Source: Caenorhabditis elegans (lineage: Eukaryota > Nematoda > Chromadorea > Rhabditida > Rhabditidae). From it: a DNA stretch of 64,000 nt. This document shows, in pieces, positions 9,416 to 21,100 of this stretch (positions are counted from its first letter, which is position 1; each line of letters opens with the position of its first letter). The notes below the pieces were generated by a model that had not been told where the DNA came from, did no database searches, and worked only from the letters and a program-made list of their open reading frames with translations. Both the position numbers and the translations under genes were made by a program. The stretch spans positions 13,454,001 to 13,518,000 of the forward strand of contig NC_003284.9 in assembly GCF_000002985.6 (NCBI RefSeq), read 5' to 3'.

Positions 9416-11905
9416 TTATGTTATTATTCAGTGGGAAAAAATTGCATATCGACAGTCACGCCACAACGGTTTCATTTCCCCTTGAGAGAACACGGAGCAT
9501 CTTTCTGTGGAGCCATACATCTTCTCTTCATGCGGTTTTCTTTTTTTTTTGAGTTATGGTTTTTGATATGGCGAGCAACAGAGCCCACCTAAAAATGAAA
9601 GTTATGAAAAAATAAAAGGTGAACCACAATTCTGTGTTTTTAGGCTTAGGAAATATAATTTTTTAATCTTAAAGAGGAGAAATTGTTTAATTAATTCTCA
9701 ATTCTCAGAAATTCCTTTAAAAATATTCGGAAAAAAACTATTATACGACAAAAATCAGGAGAAATGGGGCACTCCGAAGTCCGGTTCGAAAAATCCCAAA
9801 CAACCGGCCGAAAAAAACCAAAAAAGTTTAAAAAAATAGTTTGCCGAAAATACTCACGTTATCTTTTTTTCCTCCAAGAAGGTTGGAATACATTTCTTGA
9901 AGTTATTGATCCCTGAAAAATATATCGTTTTGCAAGTAGAAACAGATCTCCACAAACACAAAAATACAAATTCAAAAATAATGATAAATTTATGCATGTA
10001 GAAAAACTGTCGTCCTCGACGTTTTTTATTCTTTCGGGGTGATAAAATGTCAACCGAGGTGCGAGCCTTTTGCATAAAAAACGGTCCTTTTTATTAATGT
10101 GATAATGTGAATACTGTACCTTTGTTGGCGCCCACAACACTGGTCACATCAATATAATACACATCGGTAGGTGTGGAATTTATGATTTTTATGAGCCTAC
10201 TCGGCGTTTGCCGCCAGCTTCCTACCCAAGGCTTCGCAACTTCTTACCCAAGCCTTGCCCAAAAATAAAAACATTTATAAGGAGTTGCCAAGACTTGGGT
10301 AAACCTTGGGCAAGAGTTGGGCGCCGCCTCAAAAATGAAAAAAGTCGTCGACTGCTTCGTCGTCTCGAGGCGTCGCCCAAGTCTTACCGAAGTCTTACCC
10401 ATTTTGCCTATTTCTTAGCCAATTTATACCTGTGTGTTGAACTTTAATCGCATTTCCCGTTGTGCCGAAGTCTTACCTGCTGAGCCATGATGGTCGCGCG
10501 AAAAGATGCACACTAGTAATAATATATGGTACTCATATTCTGATAGATATTTTTGAGGAAGTACCAGACATATCTGATTGATACGGTATTCTCACATACC
10601 TTATTTCATTTGTTTTCAAGTGTGCCCCCTAATGATTCTAAGTACAGAATTTACAGAATTACTGTAATTCATGTTTGTTTCTTGTCTTTCAATTTTATAA
10701 AAGTTTACATTTCAAAGGAACAGTTCAGTCTTTAAAAAAATTCAAAATTTGATGCATAGGATTGACTGATTATTATTTGACTATTGGACTGACTAGGAGA
10801 AGAATCATCCTGAAGATAACTTTTCTTTTTATTTTTAGATAAATTATTTGGTTTATTAGACAAAATGGCAATAAAAATCAGACTTTGTTCGTACATTTTT
10901 TAAAAACGTTAGCCATCAGAGAAAAATATTTAGAATTTGCCTTTGAAGGGACAAGTTTTCCTGTGAATTCTTTCAATTACATTGAAATTCCTCTATTTTA
11001 AATACAAATTAATTAAGAGACAAAGTGTCGATTTACGCTAAACATTGCGCATGCGGGATTTCGGAATCTTGTTCGTTCTTTACATCTTCAAACTTGGGTA
11101 AGAAGTTGGCAAAACTTGGCTAAGACTTGGGCAGAACTCGGGCGAGGGAGTTTACACTAGAATTGGTGAAGTTGGGTAAGACTTGGGCATACTCTGGGTT
11201 AGAAGTTGGCAAGAGTTGGGTAAGAAGCTGAAAAGGCCCAAACTTGGGGAAGAAGCTGCCGGGAATTGCCGAGTAGCCAGAAACGGAAAGAAAAAATAGA
11301 AAAAAAAATAAGTAAGGACCCGTTAATTTGAGAGCAGAGAACAGTTCGGGGATGATTGTTGGAAAACACTTTGTGGAGCCTGAACTTATTTTGGCTTTTT
11401 CGAGGTTTGAAAGGAATTTCATTTTTATTACATTTTTAAAATTATGACTGGCGATGTGCGAAAAACGAGAAAGAAACGTCTCTGAGTATTCACAAGCTGA
11501 GTCCCGATTTCTTTTGGTGTTTGGTTTTATAAATACCAAAATAAATTGATGAAACATATGGAATCTTTGTAGGATTTTTCCAAAATTTCCAACAAAACAT
11601 TTTTGAATGGTAAAATTTGAACAATAATAGGTTTTTTTCATGCTTACAGCTGGACCAAAAATTAGTATTGATAGAAAGCAACAGAATGTAAAAAAACGTG
11701 AGAGTACTTTTTTCCACGCATGCATTTTTATTTTCATTTTTAGGTGGGCTCTGTTGCTCGCCATATCAAAAACCGTAAATCAAAAAAAAAAACGCATGAA
11801 GAGAAGATGTATGTCTCCACAGAAAGATGCTCCGTGTTCTCTCAAGGGGAAATGAAACCGTTGTGGCGTGACTGTCGATATGCAATTTTTTTCCCACTGA
11901 ATAAA
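9416..11905. repeat. Long-inverted-repeat element, ~2.5 kb
   Basis: The segment 9416-9600 reappears as near-exact reverse complement at about 11735-11905 (both contain GAGAACACGGAGCATCTTTC, in opposite strands, and GATATGGCGAGCAACAGAGC). Internal arms at 10190-10480 and 11040-11275 are also inverted copies, built of degenerate repeats around ACTTGGGTAAGAAGTTGGC, ending at a GAGTAGGC/GCCTACTC-like motif. No convincing coding sequence inside. Likely a non-autonomous foldback-type element. Confidence 0.75.
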
Positions 11906-12436
11906 AACACAATCGTTTCGTGACAAGCACCAACCATTGAAGAACTACAAAAATGGCCAACTTCGTTTAGCAGGAAGAAAATGTAAATGTTTACATTATA
12001 CAGAGTGGCCCATGAATATGCGGACCGCAATTCGCGCTAATAAAATCTGATTTGATATTCAAAGATATGCCGTGGAGCTGATAAGGGAATTGTGTCGGAA
12101 TGTTGTAGGATTACTGTAAGATTATTGTTGTAGCCTGGAAAATTTTGAGCTTCGAACTTATTAAAAGGCAGTGGGTTGAGTTGATGTGGTGATATACTTG
12201 TACCGAAGGCGTAAAGTGGAAGTTTTTTTTTTTCAATCCTTTTCCTTTTCCTTTTTAAAATTTCATAATTTTTTTCGCTATTGTTCAGAAAAAAAACCAT
12301 GCATACATTTCTGAATGTTTTTGAATATTTTTTATGCACGTTGGTAATCAGAATCCTCTCGGTACACATCGATAATGTTCTCGTTACTCACATTCTCCCT
12401 GGTTTATTGAAATCAAACTGTATCAGTTACATACTA

Positions 12437-12493
12437 CTGTCTGTAATACCGTCCGCAATATTCATTGTCTTTGCGTATCAAGCCGGAATGCTG
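12437..12493 (-). pseudogene. Relict exon of the modular small-exon gene
   Basis: Minus-strand sequence after a TTTCAG acceptor reads HSGLIRKDNEYCGRYYRQ then TAG. It aligns with exon 7111-7176 (DYEYQDNEYRSGRYSGQYY): DNEY-x-x-GRY is shared, and the flanking donor region is similar but altered. The in-frame stop marks it as decayed. The long-inverted-repeat element separates it from the live array. Confidence 0.6.
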
Positions 12494-12736
12494 AAACACC
12501 AATTAATGAGAACAAATTCTCAAAAAATTCAAAAGTAGGCCGAAAAAAAATTCAATTATTAGTCAGTTTAGCAGAGTTCCTTTGAAATTCACTTAAAAAT
12601 TTTTTGAACTGGGATACATAAAAAAACAATTTAAGAGAGCAGAAATCGTTTATGTTCATAGAAATTGACATAGGTATATGCGAGTTCAGACTCGAAAGCC
12701 GACTCAAGCAGAAAATGCAGCAACAATCCATCGTGC

Positions 12737-13736
12737 TTAACGACGACGAGTTCCATCCTCGAAGAAGATTCCTCCATCGATAGCGCAGTACTTTGGACAG
12801 ATTCCTTTTTCTCCTTCTCCTCCTGGGTTTCCTGGAGGTCCTGCTGTTCCTGGATTTCCATCACTTCCGGGTTGTCCAGCAGGTCCTGGTGGTCCCTTTG
12901 GTCCTGGTCCTCCAGCAGATCCACTTCCACTTTGTCCGTCTGGTCCCGCTGGTCCGGCTGGTCCAGGTGGTCCTGCAGGTCCTGGTCCAGCTTCTCCTCC
13001 AGCACTGCTTGCTCCATCTTGTCCTGGCCCTCCTGGCTGTCCTGGTTGTCCATCGTTTCCAGGTGGTCCTGCTGGTCCTGGTGGTCCAGCTGGTCCTGGT
13101 CCTGATGGTCCAGCTGGGGATCCTGCTGGTCCTGGGCCTCCTGGCTCTCCTGGAGTTCCATCTGGTCCTGGTGGTCCTGGAGGTCCAGCTGGGCATGGTT
13201 GGCATGGTGGTGGTGTAGATGGCTCGCAGGGAGCTGCTGCACCCTTTCCAGAAGCTCCTGGATTTCCTGGTGCACCAGGTTTTCCTGGGGTTCCTGGCTT
13301 TCCTGGTCTTCCTCCTGGTCCTGGTGGACCTGGGTTACAGCATCCTGTACACCCACCGCCTCCACCAGCAGCTTCTCCACCTCCACCGCCTCCTCCTCCT
13401 CCAGCGCCGTATCCTCCACCTCCTCCTGCTCCTCCAGCTGATGCATAAGCCTGTCTGGCAGTTCTGTTATGGGTCACTTCCATATCCCTGATATCAGACC
13501 ACATATCGTGAACTGATCCCTGAAAAAAGGCCCGATTAGGAAAACAAAATATCTGTAAATGTGTATACCTTGCAGTACATAGATTCCTTTTGAACTTGAA
13601 TTTTTGTATTCTGCACATAATTGTACAGCAGGGGCAAGGTGAAGCAAAGTGAAACAGCAGCAATGCAAGAGAAGGCAACTGCCGAGTAGGCAATGAAGCG
13701 ATAGGTACGAAGCTTAAGATCCACGTGAGACTCCAT
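12737..13736 (-). CDS. Cuticle collagen (paralogue of the 56-57 kb collagen)
   Basis: Two exons, 13569-13736 and 12737-13519, give 316 residues. The N terminus ([20 protein letters not shown]) leads into a membrane/signal-anchor segment at about residues 14-40. NRTARQAY follows, where RTAR is a subtilisin-like processing site in nematode collagens. Next comes an unusual glycine-only stretch, a cysteine knot (GCTGCC), three Gly-X-Y blocks interrupted and flanked by cysteines, and a conserved C-terminal domain ([18 protein letters not shown]) ending TRRR. Collagens of this class trimerise, are secreted by hypodermis and cross-linked into cuticle. The start is fixed by the shared MES..DLRLK/KLRT pattern with the 57-kb paralogue. 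A TATA-like box lies at 13801-13809, about 65 bp upstream. It is transcribed away from the collagen at 15.5 kb. Confidence 0.95.
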
Positions 13737-13800
13737 GGTTGACTGGTTGCTGTTGCTGAATGCAGACCAGTGATGTGATGATATGGCTCCAGTGACTCGT

Positions 13801-13809
13801 CTTTTTATA
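13801..13809 (-). promoter_or_regulatory. TATA box of the 12.7-13.7 kb collagen
   Basis: GTATAAAAAG on the minus strand about 65 bp upstream of the ATG, a usual arrangement for strongly transcribed collagen genes. Confidence 0.6.
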
Positions 13810-15357
13810 CCATTTCCACTTGTTGTTTATTCCGAGAACCAGTTATGAACAACAGGCATCCATCCTCCCTTCTCTTCTGTTCATACAGTGGCGTTGCAAG
13901 AGACATTTGGTTCCACATACATTATTGTCATTTTCCTGTGGTTTCTGTAATTGTTACCAATTGGTTAGCGGTTCTGATTCGTGTTTGTGTTATCTTAGTC
14001 ATGTTTCGTATAATTTTACATGGAAGTTCAAGTGGAATCAGTATTTTCAGTATAAACTAGTTATTTTAAGAAGAATGAAAATTGAATTGTTAAAATCAAT
14101 AAAGATTCGCAAACAAAGGTTATTCATTTTTTTATAAATTGAAACTAGTAAGAAATTTAGTGGATCTATGCAAATTTGATGGGTTTTGCCAAACTCTCTT
14201 CATTCAGAACACAGTTATTAAAGCATTTTTTAAACAAACTCCCGTATGCAAATACAAATTTTCCTATGTAATTTCAGGAAAAACTTTCCAAAAACACCTT
14301 AAAATTTTGGTTATGATTATTTTTTTACCCCTTGACATAAACAATTCCAAAACATTCTCAATTCTGATTTTACAATATGACTTCCGAAGGTTTTAGAATT
14401 TTTAATAAGACCTTTCACAATCAAGGCAACTTCAAAAGAATTTAGGTTTGAGTTTAATACTGCAATTTTACAAAATATATTTTTATGGATTCATTTTCAA
14501 ATTTTAGAGTACAAAAACGGATATAAAATTTAAACGACTTTGAAAACGTACAATTAACTTTTTTTGGGATTTCAGATCATATGTAAATGTTTTTTTTATT
14601 AGTTGACCATTTTTCACATTTTCTTGATTTACTGAACGCTTTTTAAACAACTACTTCATTTTGTTCATCACATTTTGTTTTCTTCAAAGTTCTACCTTCT
14701 AGCTCCAAATCTTCCGGTAGTTGTCAAAAAGTTTCGACGATAAGGGTTCCTTGTCGTAATATTTGCAATTCACATGACAAATTTTCAACGAAAATTTGAA
14801 TGCTCCAGGCTTGTGGAAGCTGAGACTGTTAAAACATTACTTTTTGGGACAAACAAGGGTCATTGTTTTTTTTTGCGCAATCATTACGTTGTCTGTAGCA
14901 ATATCTCTAAAATGTGTTGTATCTGAAATATCTATACTTTAAAAAAATTGCTGCTGCAAAGTTAGTACAAAGCTAGTACAAATAACAATTAGTTATTCAT
15001 GCAACGCTTCTACTAAAGCTACAGCGATTATTCGAAGTATGGCAGTAAGATTTAGTTGAGTAATCAGTCTAACACGTCTTCCCTTCTCTCAATTTCTTAT
15101 TCGTCTGTTCCGTTTCCAAAGGTTTAAAGAGAAAGTTGTATCTTAATTGCATCGCAACCACGTCAAGAACAGTAACTGCGTTGTCTTCATCAAACTTTTT
15201 TATTTTCTTATTGCGCAATTCTGGAAACAAGGAACTGATAACAGAAGAGATAGAGAGTAGACCAGAGAAAGTTACAATCCTTCAAACTTTTTTTCAACAG
15301 AATCCAGCCTTTCTCTCTCAAATTGATAAGACCAGTGTGACCAAACCCCTTGGATTT
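13810..15357. other. Divergent collagen intergenic region
   Basis: About 1.5 kb between the TATA boxes of two divergently transcribed collagen genes. AT-rich. It must hold the hypodermal enhancers of one or both genes. I see no gene in it. Confidence 0.5.
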
Positions 15358-15367
15358 CCTATAAAAG
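15358..15367 (+). promoter_or_regulatory. TATA box of the 15.5-16.4 kb collagen
   Basis: CCTATAAAAGG on the plus strand, about 105 bp upstream of the ATG at 15470. The gap contains a likely 5'-UTR intron or SL1 acceptor (TTTGTTTCAG directly before the ATG). Confidence 0.6.
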
Positions 15368-15469
15368 GACAATGATGATACAAGGTTATTCGTCGACCGT
15401 TCGGTTAACTCTTCGTTGAAGGTTTGCGATTTTTGTTTAATTGTTTTCTCAATAATGAATTTGTTTCAG

Positions 15470-16376
15470 ATGTCGTACGCGGTTGCAGTCACAAGTGCTG
15501 CATCAATTGTTGCCACTGGCATGTTGCTCATTTCCGTTGGAAATATTATCTCGGACTTGAATAATTTGCAATTAGAGATTACCGATGGAATGAATGATTT
15601 CAAGGTTTAATCTGAATAGATTGTATATAACCAATGAATATTATTTCCAGATGAAGTCCGATGAGACATGGTCTCGCATCCTCTCCCTTCACGTCAACCC
15701 AACTGGCGAGACCGCTGCCCCACCAAACTTCAAGACTCTTTTCGGACGTCACAAGCGTGACAACAGCCAATGCCACTGCGGACTTCAGTCTCAAGGATGC
15801 CCAGACGGGCCACCAGGAGCTCGTGGACCACAAGGAGCGCCAGGACTTCCAGGAGCTCCAGGAGTTGATGGAAAGCCAGGAGTCGACGGAAAATCTCTCA
15901 CATATGTTCACGCCGCAGAGGCTGATTGCATTCCATGCCCAGGAGGAGAGGCTGGACCACCTGGACCAGATGGAGAGCCAGGAGTCCGAGGACCAAATGG
16001 ACCACCAGGACCAAACGGACATCCAGGACAACCAGGAAGACCAGGACCAGCCGGACCAGCTGGGCCAGAAGGAAAAGACGGACCAGTTGGACCACATGGA
16101 CCAGCCGGACCAGCCGGACCACGCGGAACTCGCCACTCCGCCGGAGTACCAGGAAAACCAGGAGATGTCGGACCATGCGGACCAGAAGGACCAAAGGGAG
16201 CCCCAGGAACTCCAGGAAAGAACGGAGCTCCAGGAGATCGTGGATTTGGTGGACAACCAGGAGTTCCAGGAGAGCCAGGAGAGGATGGTACTCCAGGAGA
16301 ACCAGGTGCCGATGGTGCTCCAGGAGACGATGCCGGATATTGCGCATGCCCAGGAAGAACCATGTTCGAGGCCTGA
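15470..16376 (+). CDS. Cuticle collagen, second subclass
   Basis: Exons 15470-15604 and 15651-16376 encode 286 residues. The start chosen is the ATG immediately after a TTTGTTTCAG acceptor; an in-frame ATG at 15455 is possible. Residues 4-30 form a signal-anchor ([20 protein letters not shown]). FGRHKR is a dibasic subtilisin-like cleavage motif. [10 protein letters not shown] opens the first Gly-X-Y block. A second block follows CIPC and contains several short breaks. The tail is short ([16 protein letters not shown]). This differs from the two [12 protein letters not shown] collagens, so it belongs to another collagen group. Poly(A) signal AATAAA near 16391. It may be col-184 by position next to tre-4, but I cannot confirm that. 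Confidence 0.95.
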
Positions 16377-18154
16377 AATGGTCAAATCCAATAAACAATT
16401 TATCATTCATTTAGTGTTCTTGTTTGGCAAACTGGTTTCAGGGAAAGTGAGGGGGTTGTGTCATCGAAATGAAATGAAAAAATAACATTACAAAGGGAAG
16501 ATCAGTGTGATCTAACAAAGAGATGATAAGGAACGATTGGAAAGTGTAATGTCTTTTTTCATGGATGGATGATAAGAACGAGCGTTTTAAAACGTTCGAG
16601 GAACAGTGAAAGATTGGAACGGGTTTAAAGTTGAGTTGGGTTGGTATGATAAAGTTTTAAATTCCTTTAAACACTTTAAGTAAATCAGATTTTTTTGCGG
16701 AAATGAGAAGATTTGCAGAAATATATCGAACGGTGTTTCAAAATCATATTTTTCTAAAAGCAATGCAAATGTTTTTTTTCTGGTGAGAAAGTATATCGTA
16801 CTGTAAAATAAAACTGTTTTCGTTCGTAAACGGCTAATCAAGCATGCTGAAAAAACAGTTATACGAAATGATTGATATGAAACACAAATAATACATCTCA
16901 GTGGCATTTATTTCAAAAGTCGCCACGTAGCAAACTTTGGTTTGTAAACAATTATGTAGCTCTCGATTGTGTATTTTCAACTACGAACCTGATTTTCCAC
17001 ATCACAAAAAAAACACCAGATTATGGGGCTAATGTTTTGTTGTCGAATATATGTTTTTTAATTGAAAGCATATGTTAAAGTTCAGTTATCAAACATTTGA
17101 TAGCATTTTGCAATAGATCTGCACTTTTTGAATCATTGCCTGATTTAATAGTAAAGTTTTCTTGACATATAATTTATGAAAAAGTAATGACATATTAATA
17201 AAAGAGTTTTAGTGGTTTTTGCTCAATAAAAACTAAAAATGGATTCAAACAACCAAATCTCATAACGAGACTTCTCAATAAAACTCCAAAACTGTTTCGT
17301 GGCAAAACTAAAAATTTTATAATTGGATTTAAAAAATTAAGACAGATGGTACAAAACCATGATGAAAAAATTACAGATTTTAATTCAGAAATTCAATCAA
17401 TTTTTTTCAAAATTGTCACCCGACATAAAAAGTTTAGTCATCTAAAGCAATTTTCAGACTATTAAAGTAAAAACCCAACAACTACTACTGCCTCTTTAAC
17501 AGGTAGATGCAACCATTTTCAAGATGTCTGTTGTTGTATATGTTACTTCAATTTTGAAATAACATATTTCTGGATGAAAATATTTTTTAAACCCAAATTC
17601 TAATTATATTTTTTTTATTTCAGGAGAACAAAAACAAGTCCATCTTTTGTTAGATTTCCAAAAAAAAAACCAAAAAAACAACACGAACAACAAAAACACA
17701 AATGTCTTCAAACTCATTGAACAAAGTCATACATATTCAATTAACTGCAAAATTGTCAATATTTTCCATCAAAGTTAAGCAAATAGGCACGGAAACTTTC
17801 CCAACTGATACTAATGGAAGATTGATAAGAAACCACGTAGTTTCGAATTCAATTCATTTTTCTCAGAGAAAAAGTACCGAACAACATATTTTAAAGCTGG
17901 ATCAGTTAAAAAAACTACATTAAACCATTCGAGTTTTTTTTTTCCATTTCTTTTTCACTCTCTATTTTTCATTATACTTCCTGCCATTCAGCAATGTTTG
18001 CCGTTTTTTAGCCGTGTTACTCGCTCACACTCCCCTTTCCCCTCTATTCCTCTCTCTTCCGCTTATTTACTCAAACTGTTCTCTTGGTTATTGGTCGGCT
18101 ATTCATATGATGTCAATCCTGAAACTCTAGCTTTAATTCCTTTTTTTTACGAAG
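16377..18154. other. Intergenic between collagen and tre-4
   Basis: About 1.8 kb of AT-rich DNA. No exon pair with coding character was seen; short open frames here lack splice context. The last few hundred bases are pyrimidine-rich and should contain the tre-4 promoter. Confidence 0.45.
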
Positions 18155-21100
18155 ATGAGATGGACGCCACAATTACTAATAAGTGTTTTAATTGGTTATG
18201 TTCAAGCAAGACTAGAAATCAGTGAGCTGAGGTTTAAAGATATATTAGTAAGTTGAATATTTCGCAACATTAAAATTTGAAAAAAAAATCTATCTCAGAG
18301 CTCTCACTACATTTTCAAACCCCTGGAAGTCCCTTGCAACGAAAGTCTCTGCACTGGACCTCTCTCAGAAATCTATTGCCATGGCCCAATTTTAACAAAT
18401 TCCTGGCAGTTTGGACTACAGAAAACATGTCCTGGAGACAAACTCAAGGTTACTGCAAAAGAGGTTCTCGCTAATTTTAACAAGTGAGTAATTGACTTTT
18501 TTGTGGAAAAATAATACATTGAAACAGGTTGCCGTGGCCTTTGAAGAAGGAAGTATTTCAGCAATTTTGCGAGGAACATTTCGAGCAAGTAAACTATTTG
18601 GAAGTTGTAAATCTTACAGATTATGAAGTTCAGCCTAAGTTTCTGAATGAAATTGGGAATTTGAGCCACAGGTGTGTTTTTAAAAAAGTTTTTCAAAATA
18701 TTCTTGAAAACCTTTAGAGTTAGTTGGTGTATAAATTAATGTTTTGTATGTCAAAACAAATGTAATTACTGGCAAAAAAACATATCTTCTTCAACAACTC
18801 GGTAGGCGTATGTGCACATTCCGCGCACTTTCCGCGGCGATTCTGCGCACATTGGTTTTTGAGTGTTTTTTCATTCAGAAATCATGCATTCTGCGCACAT
18901 TCAGCGCATATTGCCTTTGGTGTGGCCATTTTCCCCACAGCTAGCCTTTTGAGCATATTCCGCGCACTTTCTGCGCACATTGACTTAGAAAATCTACAAC
19001 TATTGCTCAATTTCTGCCATTTTCTGGTAATTTTGACTATGCTGAACAGTTTTATGAAATAAAAAAGAATGACTCCATATGATTTTCCAGGACTTTTGAA
19101 TTTTTGAAAAAATCAGCTTTTATATATTTTTATCAATTAGAAAAAAATACTTCCGTACAAGCTAGTATACTTTGTTTGGCATTTTCTGGTAATTTTGACT
19201 ATGCTAAACAGTTTTATGAAATAAAAAAGAATGACTCCATATGATTTTCCAGGACTTTTGAATTTTTGAAAAAATCAGCTTTTATTTATTTTTATCAATT
19301 AAAAAAAATACTTCCGTACAAGCTAGTATACTTTGTTTGGCATTTTCTGGTAATTTTGACTATGCTGAACAGTTTTATGAAATAAAAAAGAATGACTCCA
19401 TATGATTTTCCAGGACTCTTCTGAGCAGATTCCGCGGACATTCCAAGCGGATTAAAAACAAATGTATTAAACCGCTCGGAAAGTGCGCGGAATGTGCGCA
19501 TACGCCTACCGAGAAATAAAACCAATAGAAAACCCGCGTAGCATTTCAGAAAACTTGCTGCAGAAATGCACGAGAGATGGGAACGACTTGCACGCCAATT
19601 CACTTCCGATGTGCAACACCATCCAGATTTATATCCTCTTATTCCCGTGCAAAACCCGTTCATTGTGCCAGGCGGCCGATTTGACGTATATTTCTACTGG
19701 GATACTTTTTGGATCATCAAAGGTCTACTCGTCTCAAGAATGTTCGAAACGACTAAAGGGATCATCAATAATTTTTCAAATCTAGTGGTCACACTGGGCT
19801 ATATCCCAAATTCTGGAAACTTGCAGTAATCTTGCAGTAATAAAGAAAAGTTGTCAAATGAAATTTTACAGGTTGTCTAGAAGGTCTCAACCACCACTCT
19901 TCCCACATATGATATGGGAGTACACTAAAGCTACGGGTAACTATGAAAAACAATGGATAGATAGTATGGATATGGAAATGAAGTTTTGGGAGAATAATCG
20001 AACGATTGCGATAGGAACTCACAAGTTATTCCTTTACAAGGTATTTTCGTACATAAAGTTTTTGTGGTTCAAGAACATGAATAGCAGTAACTATGTAAAT
20101 GTTAATAACTACATACATGTAAGCAGTTGGATAATGTAATGAGGTTAATCAATTTTGGTTTTGTTCATAGTTTCGCCCAATCATTTTGAAAAAAAAACAA
20201 GAAATACTCAGCATAACCGGTGTAATTTGTTCTATACTAGCCTAGTCGGATCAATGGAAAAAACAAACAATCACTTGAAAATGAGTTTTAGTTACAACAA
20301 CAAATCAAAATTTCAACTAACAATTACAGACACTCACAAATTGTCCGCGACCTGAAAACTTCCTAGGAGATTTCAATATTGGAAAAGCTGCCAAAACTCC
20401 ATCAGACGTTTGGCGGTCTATATCATCAGCATGTGAGAGTGGATGGGATTTCAGTTCTAGATGGATGCACAATAACGATACAGGTAATACTTCAATTCGA
20501 CCGGATCAAACCATTTATTTGCAGATCTATCAAGTATTCACACCGATCTAATTATTCCTGTCGATTTGAATGTTTTCATCGCAAACAACTATCGGTACAT
20601 GGCATACTATGCAAATCATTTTGGAAGATTTGAGTAAGTCTAATGTTCTGTAAGCTTCTGTTTGAAATGTGTAACTTTCTGATTTCAGTAAGTCTGCAAG
20701 CTATCGGCAAAAGTATGAGAAACTACGCTATGCAATTCAGGAAGTATTGTGGGATAATAATTTAGGCGCTTGGTTTGACTACGATATTTCAATACAGAAA
20801 CGAAAGTATGTTTCTGAAAAATTTATAGTTTTCAAAGTATTTAATTTCAGTTTGAACTTCTACCCATCAAATGTGTATCCATTAATGCTGGAAGGGATGG
20901 ATAAGTTTGCCGATCGTGTTGAAGATTATATGAAAAAATCGGGAGCATTGGAGTTTGTGGGCGGTATTCCATCTTCGTTACCTGCTCAGTCCACGCAACA
21001 GTGGGATTTTCCAAATGTTTGGGCTCCAAATCAACATTTTGTAATTCAAAGCTTTATGGCTTGCAATAACAGTTTCCTGCAGCAAGTGAGTTGTTTGATC

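Noticed and set aside
12793-13491. Plus-strand open frames over the 12.7-13.7 kb collagen
   Set aside because: Low-complexity shadows (Leu/Val or Trp/Ser repeats) of the minus-strand collagen.
15908-16406. Long minus-strand open frames with Gly-Pro or Trp-Ser repeats opposite the 15.5-kb collagen
   Set aside because: Reverse complements of Gly-X-Y codons give collagen-like or repetitive frames on the other strand. The plus-strand frame has the signal-anchor, processing site and cysteines.
15600-16485. Other plus-strand frames of the 15.5-kb collagen (Gln/Asp-rich)
   Set aside because: Out of frame with the start codon and the conserved cysteines.
19017-19430. CRISPR-like direct repeats
   Set aside because: These are 161-bp tandem copies with no short repeat-spacer alternation, in a eukaryotic intron. 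Not a CRISPR array.
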